From JBBITW01 sp037440525 (GTDB lineage: Bacteria; Desulfobacterota; BSN033; UBA1163), in assembly GCA_037440525.1 (NCBI GenBank), contig JBBITW010000126.1, positions 1 through 10,824 on the forward strand: a stretch of 10,824 nucleotides of DNA. The letters run 5' to 3'. The notes beneath the pieces were generated by a model. That model was not told the origin of the DNA and searched no databases. It saw only the letters and a list, made by a program, of their open reading frames with translations. This document shows positions 6,515 to 10,824 of the stretch, one piece after another (positions within the stretch are counted from its first letter, which is position 1; every line of letters begins with the position of its first letter). The position numbers were made by a program, and so were the translations under genes.

Positions 6515-8581
6515 TTACCTCCTTATCAAATAGTTTTCGTAGGCATCAACTGTAAGTTCGGTTCCTGGGTGCAAAACAATAGTTGTCTTTGCCTCCTCAA
6601 TGATTGCCGGACCTGATATTACATTTCCATAGCGTAATTTATCTGCATCATAGCATGGTGTATTGACAAATCCTCCAAACCCTTTAAAGTAGACTTCTCT
6701 TCTTCGCTTTAGGGCTGAGGATGAATCCTTTGGGTGAATGGGTTGTTTTTCAAGCCTCGCAGGAGGTCTCAGGCCAATAGCCTGAAGCTTTAGTGTGGAG
6801 ATGATGCATGGTAGGGATGGATCTGACCAACCAAAAAGGGTCTTATGTTGTTCATGAAATCTCCTTATCAACTCCTTTAGCGTTGCCTCAGTGAATGGTT
6901 CACCTTCTCTTCCATCTGAAAGGGCAACGTCAACATCATTTAGTTGGCCGAAGTATCTCATTTCAGCTCCATGAATAAGTTTCATATCCTTCTTTGACAC
7001 CCCTTGCCTCGTTAAGATATCAACCCCTTCTTTTTCCAGAGAATCGAAAAGGGTTTTCACCATTTCCATATCCAACTCATCATCTCTTCTATAAAGAAAT
7101 CGTGTCAGTATATATTTGTAATCCGCAAGCGAGGCCCCAAATGCACAGAATACAGCAGCCTGTCTCGGAATGTATACCTCTTTTATACCGAGCTTGGAGG
7201 CTACAGAAATAGCATGGACAGGACCCGCTCCACCTCCAACAATAAGAGTAAAGTTACGCGGGTCTAACCCCTTTTTAATAGCAACCAAGAAAATTTCATT
7301 TGCCATATTATCTTCGACAAGTGATGATATGGCATAAGCAGCTTCAACCCTATCAATGCCAAGGGGTTTGGCAATCTTCTCCTCAATGGCCTTTTCTGAT
7401 AAACCCTTATCTAATAAGATCGTCCCACCTAAGAAGTAATCTGCAGGGATATATCCCAATACTACATCTGCATCTGTAACAGTAGGAAGCTCTCCACCTT
7501 TACCATAACAGGCAGGTCCAGGATCAGCACCTGCGCTTTCAGGACCGACATAGAGCATTTTACGTTCATCAAGGCGAGCAATACTTCCCCCACCTGCGCC
7601 TATACTGGCCACATCCACGGATTCTGAAGCATTTTTATACTCTCCTATCTTCATCTGGGTGGTCGTTGAAATATTTAGACCCGGAAGCATGCTTCGATCA
7701 GAACTTGTTCCTCCCATATCGAGGACAATGACATTTTCGAATCCTACCTGTTTCCCTAAAAACTGTCCCAGCAGAGGACCTGCCGCTGGCCCTGATCCTA
7801 TGAGAAGGGTAGGGTTGTCAATACACACTTCGGGTGATGCAACACCCCCTGTACATGTAATCAAAAGAGAAGTTCCCCTGAAATTGGCCTCCTTTAAATG
7901 TTTATCTAAAGCCCTTAAGAAACGAGTCGTAATGGGTTTTACATAGCCTGCAATCTCTGCGGTGCTTAAGCGATCGTATTCTATCCATCGCCTAAGAATA
8001 TGGGAAGAGACTACAACGTCAGGGTATTGAGCTTTTATGATTTCCGAAGCCTTCTCTTCGTGTGAGGGATTGATGTAAGAGTGTAAGAAACAGACAACCG
8101 GAACCTCTACCTGATGTTGCTTGGCTTTTCTTAAAGCTTCAAAAACATCATCTTCGTTAAGTGGGGTGATCACCTTCCCATCATAGCGCATCCTCTCTTC
8201 AACACCAAAACGAAGATAACGAGGGATTAAGTAGTTGGGTGGTGGTAATCTTAGATTATAGATATCCCTCTGCCATATCTTTGAACCCAATTCAGGAATA
8301 TCTCTGAAACCTTTGGTATAGATCAAGCAACATTTTGCCCCCTTTTTTTCGAGGATACAATTTGTGGATAATGTGGTACCTATTACAAGTGTAACTGTAT
8401 CTCCAAGAAGTTGCCTATCGGTAAGATTTCTTTGTTGAGCCAAAAGCCCTATGCAACCAAGTATACTCATTGATGGGTCTGCAACATTGGTTGGGAATTT
8501 AGCAGTATTTATCTTTCGTTGATCATCTATTAATACAGCGTCTGTAAATGTCCCCCCTGTATCAATTACAATCTCAAACAT
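6515..8581 (-). CDS. HyuA / hydantoinase A-oxoprolinase family ATPase subunit
   Basis: This is the ATP-using partner of the HyuB-like protein; family members phosphorylate or otherwise activate a carbonyl or amide for ring opening or carboxylation. The 688-residue length is normal. An N-terminal Hydant_A_N domain (about 3-180) starts with the phosphate-binding DTGGTFTD (7-14). The central domain (about 200-490) holds EYDRLSTAEIAGYV (201-214), DMGGTSSD (288-295), GAGGGSIAR (328-336), VGPESAGADPGPACYGKGG (345-363) and GGGAGPVHA (449-457). The C-terminal part has MRYFGQ (541-546). The usual HGTTVATN motif reads IGTTLSTN (67-74). The ATG at 8581 has an AAAGGAGT site with about 8 nt spacing. It is the first gene after the divergent control region, so it probably heads the transcript. 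Creatinine/hydantoin hydrolysis, lactam opening and ketone carboxylation remain possible roles. Confidence 0.92.
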   Translation of the reverse strand: MFEIVIDTGGTFTDAVLIDDQRKINTAKFPTNVADPSMSILGCIGLLAQQRNLTDRQLLGDTVTLVIGTTLSTNCILEKKGAKCCLIYTKGFRDIPELGSKIWQRDIYNLRLPPPNYLIPRYLRFGVEERMRYDGKVITPLNEDDVFEALRKAKQHQVEVPVVCFLHSYINPSHEEKASEIIKAQYPDVVVSSHILRRWIEYDRLSTAEIAGYVKPITTRFLRALDKHLKEANFRGTSLLITCTGGVASPEVCIDNPTLLIGSGPAAGPLLGQFLGKQVGFENVIVLDMGGTSSDRSMLPGLNISTTTQMKIGEYKNASESVDVASIGAGGGSIARLDERKMLYVGPESAGADPGPACYGKGGELPTVTDADVVLGYIPADYFLGGTILLDKGLSEKAIEEKIAKPLGIDRVEAAYAISSLVEDNMANEIFLVAIKKGLDPRNFTLIVGGGAGPVHAISVASKLGIKEVYIPRQAAVFCAFGASLADYKYILTRFLYRRDDELDMEMVKTLFDSLEKEGVDILTRQGVSKKDMKLIHGAEMRYFGQLNDVDVALSDGREGEPFTEATLKELIRRFHEQHKTLFGWSDPSLPCIISTLKLQAIGLRPPARLEKQPIHPKDSSSALKRRREVYFKGFGGFVNTPCYDADKLRYGNVISGPAIIEEAKTTIVLHPGTELTVDAYENYLIRR

Positions 8582-8606
8582 CTTACAACTCCTTTCTTAA
8601 AAATTA

Positions 8607-8622
8607 GATTTGAGCTCAAATC
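8607..8622. promoter_or_regulatory. Perfect 16-nt palindrome in the hyuA leader
   Basis: GATTTGAGCTCAAATC is a perfect dyad, 25 nt upstream of the hyuA ATG and just ahead of its Shine-Dalgarno. As DNA it is a good candidate operator for a dimeric regulator such as the divergent HTH-cupin protein. As RNA it could fold as GATTTG-AGCT-CAAATC followed by TAATTTTTA, which resembles a weak attenuator. The sequence is seen; which reading applies is not known. Confidence 0.55.
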
Positions 8623-8624
8623 CA

Positions 8625-8677
8625 AAATTTTCCAATTTAATTTAACCCACCTTAAAAGGCATATTAATGGAAAATTT
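8625..8677. repeat. 10-bp inverted repeat in the hyuA upstream region
   Basis: AAATTTTCCA (8625-8634) and TGGAAAATTT (8668-8677) are perfect inverted copies separated by 33 nt, so their centres are 43 bp apart, about four helical turns. The right arm overlaps the predicted transcription start of hyuA. They could be paired protein-binding sites or the arms of a long leader stem. The region is AT-rich, which raises the chance of coincidence. Confidence 0.4.
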
Positions 8678-8678
8678 A

Positions 8679-8705
8679 ATTATCATAAATTTATAGTTAT
8701 GTCAA
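8679..8705 (-). promoter_or_regulatory. Predicted sigma-70-type promoter for hyuA and the cluster
   Basis: On the minus strand TTGACA (8705-8700) is a perfect -35 hexamer, followed after 15 nt by GATAAT (8684-8679), five of six matches to the -10 consensus. The spacing is a little short. Transcription would begin near 8672, giving a leader of roughly 90 nt before the ATG at 8581. A second possibility further upstream is TTGTTA (8748-8743) with TATAAC (8723-8718) and a 19-nt spacer. Confidence 0.5.
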
Positions 8706-8746
8706 GAAAAAAATTAAGTTATACCAAAAATAAATTTAGCTATAAC
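8696..8746. promoter_or_regulatory. Three GTTATRNCWA boxes, candidate regulator-binding sites
   Basis: GTTATGTCAA (8696-8705, plus), GTTATACCAA (8718-8727, plus) and GTTATAGCTA (8746-8737, minus) share GTTATRNCWA. The first two start 22 bp apart, two helical turns, so a protein on each would lie on the same DNA face. The second and third form an inverted pair GTTATA-N17-TATAAC. The first box contains the predicted -35 of hyuA, so occupancy there would block transcription. The motif copies are seen; their role as operators is inferred. Confidence 0.4.
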
Positions 8747-8775
8747 AAATTTTTTATTTAATTTTATAAAAAATG

Positions 8776-8804
8776 TTGATATAAATTAAATTAAATTTTA
8801 TATT
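8776..8804 (+). promoter_or_regulatory. Predicted sigma-70-type promoter for the HTH-cupin regulator
   Basis: TTGATA (8776-8781) and TATATT (8799-8804) each match the consensus in five of six positions and are separated by exactly 17 nt. Transcription would start near 8811, leaving a short leader to the ATG at 8837. It diverges from the predicted hyuA promoter about 75 bp away, so one bound regulator could affect both. Confidence 0.55.
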
Positions 8805-8836
8805 TTAAGCTGTTATTAATAAATTTAGGGGGGATT

Positions 8837-9412
8837 ATGATAGAAGATGATAAAAGTCTTGGAAAAAAGATTCGTAGGCTTCGCAAGCAACACAGGCTTA
8901 CCCTCAAGGAGATGGCTCGAAGATGTAGGCTTTCTCCTGCGTTCCTTAGCCAGGTGGAGACAGGGGCGGTTAATCCCTCTTTAACCACAGCAAAGGCAAT
9001 TGCAGATGCATTAAACATCTCTCTTGGCCAGCTTTTTACTGAGAAGCCATCTCTCGAATCAACATCCTCTTATCAAACACATCCAGAAAATCGGAAAACC
9101 CTTCTCGTGGATGGTGGTATAAAATTTCAACTATTGACCCAAGGTATAGACGTTCCTTTTGAATTTCTCTTAAACAGGTTTCCTCCAGGAAGCACCTTCG
9201 GAGAAGGGTTTCACACCCATGAGGGGACAGAGTCCGCTCTTCTTCTTGAAGGAGAGTTGAAAGTGGAAGCGGACGGAGAGGTTTATTATTTGAAGCCAGG
9301 TGATTCTATTACAATGAAATCTTCCTCGCCCCACAGGGTATCAAACCCTGGCAAGAAAGAAGCAGTTGTTGTCTGGGTGGATTCTATACCATGGATCTTT
9401 TCAACTAAATAA
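8837..9412 (+). CDS. HTH (XRE-family) transcriptional regulator with C-terminal cupin domain
   Basis: This 191-residue cytoplasmic DNA-binding protein has the two-domain layout of XRE-cupin regulators. An XRE helix-turn-helix spans about residues 8-67, with LTLKEMARRCRLSPAFLSQVETG (21-43) giving the helix-turn-helix itself. A Cupin_2 barrel spans about 105-185. Putative cupin metal ligands are H126, H128, E132 and H166, all present, so a metal- or ligand-binding pocket is likely intact. Family members usually repress nearby catabolic or transport genes until the pathway substrate or an intermediate binds the cupin. The ATG at 8837 follows an AGGGGGGA ribosome-binding site. Its divergence from hyuA, sharing a 255-bp AT-rich spacer with palindromes and repeated boxes, makes the hyu-liv cluster its most probable target. 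The ligand is not predictable from sequence. Confidence 0.92.
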   Translation: MIEDDKSLGKKIRRLRKQHRLTLKEMARRCRLSPAFLSQVETGAVNPSLTTAKAIADALNISLGQLFTEKPSLESTSSYQTHPENRKTLLVDGGIKFQLLTQGIDVPFEFLLNRFPPGSTFGEGFHTHEGTESALLLEGELKVEADGEVYYLKPGDSITMKSSSPHRVSNPGKKEAVVVWVDSIPWIFSTK

Positions 9413-9458
9413 TCAAAATTTTAAGTTATCATTTTTAACTTTTAAAAAATAATATATC

Positions 9459-9540
9459 AATTGAGCAATTATCAATCATCATTGCAAGTCAAAGGACCTG
9501 CCGTAGACAGGCAATGACTGGTAGTTAAAGGCCTTTTATA
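9459..9540 (+). repeat. Degenerate intergenic repeat copy between regulator and carbamate kinase
   Basis: This stretch matches the repeat at 10699-10824 in order and orientation: AATTGAGCAATT versus AATTGAGCGATT, TCATTGCAAG versus TCATTGCGAG, GCAATGACTG versus GCAACGACTG, then AAAGGCCTTTT versus AAAGGCTTT. It also carries a small hairpin, CCTG (9497-9500) with CAGG (9508-9511). The rest of the 212-nt convergent spacer (9413-9624) is AT-rich and holds only weak hairpins, such as AAGTTA (9423-9428) with TAACTT (9436-9441). I see no strong terminator for either flanking gene. Confidence 0.5.
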
Positions 9541-9624
9541 AAAATCCCACAATTTAGGAAAATATTTCATTTAAGATAAATTTCATGAGGGAAATGTGGA
9601 ATCTATTGAGATGAACCTTCTCTC

Positions 9625-10572
9625 TTACTTTATAATTGTCGTCCCTTGTTCCCCTTTTAACGCCTTTAAAAGATTTTCAGGAGATGTAATGATTGCCTTT
9701 TTCCCCCCGAATTCAAGGAATTCAATAACAGCCTCAATCTTTGGTTTCATAGAACCTGGGCTGAAATGACCTTCGAGTAAATACCTTCTTATTTCCTGAA
9801 GTGTTGCATGCCGTATAGGAGTCTGATCATCCCTTCCAAAGTTTAAATAGGCTACCTCCACTGCTGTGGAAATAATAAATGTATCTGCTCCAATATTTCT
9901 TGCCAGCAGGGAAGAACCAAAATCCTTGTCAATCACAGCCTCAACACCCTCAAGATCTCCCATCTCATTTCTGATCACAGGAATACCCCCTCCACCTGCT
10001 GCAATAACAACATAACCACCCTTAATCAATGTCCTGATTACATCAATATCAATCATCTCCTTTGGTTTGGGTGATGGAACAACACGTCTGAAACCCCTCC
10101 CTGCATCTTCCATGACATGCCATCCAAACTCCTTTTTATTTCTCAGTGCCTCTTCCTCTGACATAAATGAGCCAATAGGTTTTGTTGGATTATGAAAGGA
10201 AGGATCATCCCTGTCAACAACCATCTTTGTTACAACTGCAACCACCTTTTTTGAAATTCCAATCCTTCGAAACTCGTTCAGAAGGGCCATCTCAATCATA
10301 TATCCTATTGCTCCCTGGGTGTCTGCACCACAGATGTCCAATGGAATAAGGGGAAGTTCGTGTCGGGCTAACTCCCCCCGCCGATAGATAAAACCCACCT
10401 GAGGACCATTGCCATGGGTGATGATCAAACCGAGTCCCTCCTGGACGAGATCAACTATATAGTGAGCAGTTTCTCTGATTGCTTCGTACTGAGAGTAAAG
10501 ATCGATACGGTTCTTATCTTTGATAAGGGAATTCCCTCCGATAGCCAAAACAGCCAAACGTGATTCCACCAT
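9625..10572 (-). CDS. arcC: Carbamate kinase
   Basis: Carbamate kinase is a cytoplasmic enzyme that converts carbamoyl phosphate and ADP reversibly to carbamate (which decays to ammonia and CO2) and ATP, normally the last step of arginine, agmatine, allantoin or creatinine-type fermentation. The 315 residues fit the family. Motifs of the amino-acid-kinase fold are GGN (12-14), HGNGPQVG (53-60), NPTKPIG (128-134), RRVVPSPKP (162-170), AAGGGGIPV (191-199), DKD (215-217) and the C-terminal GHFSPGSMKPKIEA (268-281). The ATG at 10572 follows a GGAGG site with 8 nt spacing. The gene is convergent with the HTH-cupin gene and flanked by intergenic repeats, so it seems to be its own transcription unit. 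No transcarbamoylase or other carbamoyl-phosphate source is visible nearby. Family assignment is secure; the link to the hyu-liv cluster is only by proximity. Confidence 0.93.
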   Translation of the reverse strand: MVESRLAVLAIGGNSLIKDKNRIDLYSQYEAIRETAHYIVDLVQEGLGLIITHGNGPQVGFIYRRGELARHELPLIPLDICGADTQGAIGYMIEMALLNEFRRIGISKKVVAVVTKMVVDRDDPSFHNPTKPIGSFMSEEEALRNKKEFGWHVMEDAGRGFRRVVPSPKPKEMIDIDVIRTLIKGGYVVIAAGGGGIPVIRNEMGDLEGVEAVIDKDFGSSLLARNIGADTFIISTAVEVAYLNFGRDDQTPIRHATLQEIRRYLLEGHFSPGSMKPKIEAVIEFLEFGGKKAIITSPENLLKALKGEQGTTIIK

Positions 10573-10600
10573 CTGCCAAACCTCCTCTCTAAAACCATAG

Positions 10601-10714
10601 TTAGAATCGAAATGCTGACGAAGCAGTCATTAATCACTTATCTAAAATAGTTAGCCAACAGTCTCATGTCCCTAAGGCTTCTTTATAGTTTCTATCTAAA
10701 TTGAGCGATTCTAA
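10601..10714. repeat. 9-bp inverted repeat upstream of carbamate kinase
   Basis: TTAGAATCG (10601-10609) and CGATTCTAA (10706-10714) are perfect inverted copies 96 nt apart, in the stretch that should hold the carbamate kinase promoter. The right arm lies inside the intergenic repeat. I found no convincing -35/-10 pair in between. It could be an edge pair of a small mobile repeat or coincidence. Confidence 0.25.
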
Positions 10715-10824
10715 ATTGTCATTGCGAGGCGAGAAGGAATATTACAAAATTGTCATTCCGAGCAGAGCGAGGAATCTATGAGATTGCCACGCAACGACTG
10801 ATCCGCCTTTGGCAGAAAGGCTTT
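10699..10824 (+). repeat. Dispersed intergenic repeat of the GTCATTGCGAG/GTCATTCCGAG type (runs off right edge)
   Basis: Two related units lie in tandem: ATTGTCATTGCGAGGCGAG plus AAGGAAT (10715-10740), and ATTGTCATTCCGAGCAGAG plus CGAGGAATC (10749-10776). They are followed by GAGATTGCCACGCAACGACTG and a hairpin GCCTTT-GGCAG-AAAGGC (10805-10821). Repeats of this style are widespread, non-coding and usually multicopy in Desulfobacterota and several other lineages; their role is unsettled. A degraded copy in the same orientation lies at 9459-9540, on the other side of the carbamate kinase gene. Confidence 0.7.

Noticed and set aside
8791..9018. Minus-strand reading frame opposite the start of the HTH-cupin gene
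   Set aside because: It is antisense to the clear helix-turn-helix coding sequence and has no recognisable features of its own.
9413..9460. Intrinsic terminator after the HTH-cupin gene (AAGTTA/TAACTT)
   Set aside because: The stem is six A/T-rich pairs with no proper T-run after it, too weak to call.
10699..10824. CRISPR array suggested by the tandem units at the right end
   Set aside because: Only two diverged units with an 8-nt gap occur, with no regular spacers and no cas genes.

Overview
The window looks like bacterial chromosome of moderate-to-low GC, with tightly packed genes on the minus strand and one small gene on the plus strand. Gene starts are preceded by mostly strong Shine-Dalgarno sites. 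The intergenic repeat family at the right end contains GTCATTGCGAG and GTCATTCCGAGCAGAGCGAGG modules. Such repeats are common in Desulfobacterota (former Deltaproteobacteria) and some related anaerobic lineages, so such a host is a reasonable but low-confidence guess. No 16S rRNA, tRNA or other marker gene is present to confirm it.

Layout, in the direction of transcription. A divergent, very AT-rich control region (8582-8836) separates a plus-strand HTH-cupin regulator (8837-9412) from a seven-gene minus-strand cluster. The cluster order is hyuA-like (6515-8581), hyuB-like (4669-6510), a periplasmic ligand-binding protein (3362-4546), livH-type permease (2402-3265), livM-type permease (1450-2397), livG-type ATPase (740-1459) and livF-type ATPase (31-735). 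Genes within the hyuA-hyuB pair and within livH-M-G-F are 4 nt apart or overlap. The binding-protein gene is set off on both sides by gaps of about 100 nt, and each gap contains a clear RNA stem-loop. To the right, a carbamate kinase gene (9625-10572, minus) is convergent with the regulator. It lies between two related, same-orientation intergenic repeat copies.

Working model. The HAAT/Liv-type ABC importer brings in a small ligand. The HyuA/HyuB pair (ASKHA-fold ATPase plus its HyuB partner) then opens or otherwise activates a cyclic amide, imide or related carbonyl compound at the cost of ATP. The HTH-cupin protein senses a small molecule and controls the divergent promoters. Carbamate kinase could recover ATP from carbamoyl phosphate if the substrate is a ureide or hydantoin, but nothing in the window makes carbamoyl phosphate, so that link is weak. 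The exact substrate is not readable from sequence. No racemase, N-carbamoylase or extra carboxylase subunit is present in the window.

The most interesting non-coding signals are three. (1) Three copies of a GTTATRNCWA box lie in the divergent promoter region, one covering the predicted -35 of hyuA. (2) A perfect 16-nt palindrome and a 10-bp inverted repeat lie in the hyuA leader region. (3) Two stem-loops bracket the binding-protein cistron and probably set its expression above that of the membrane components.
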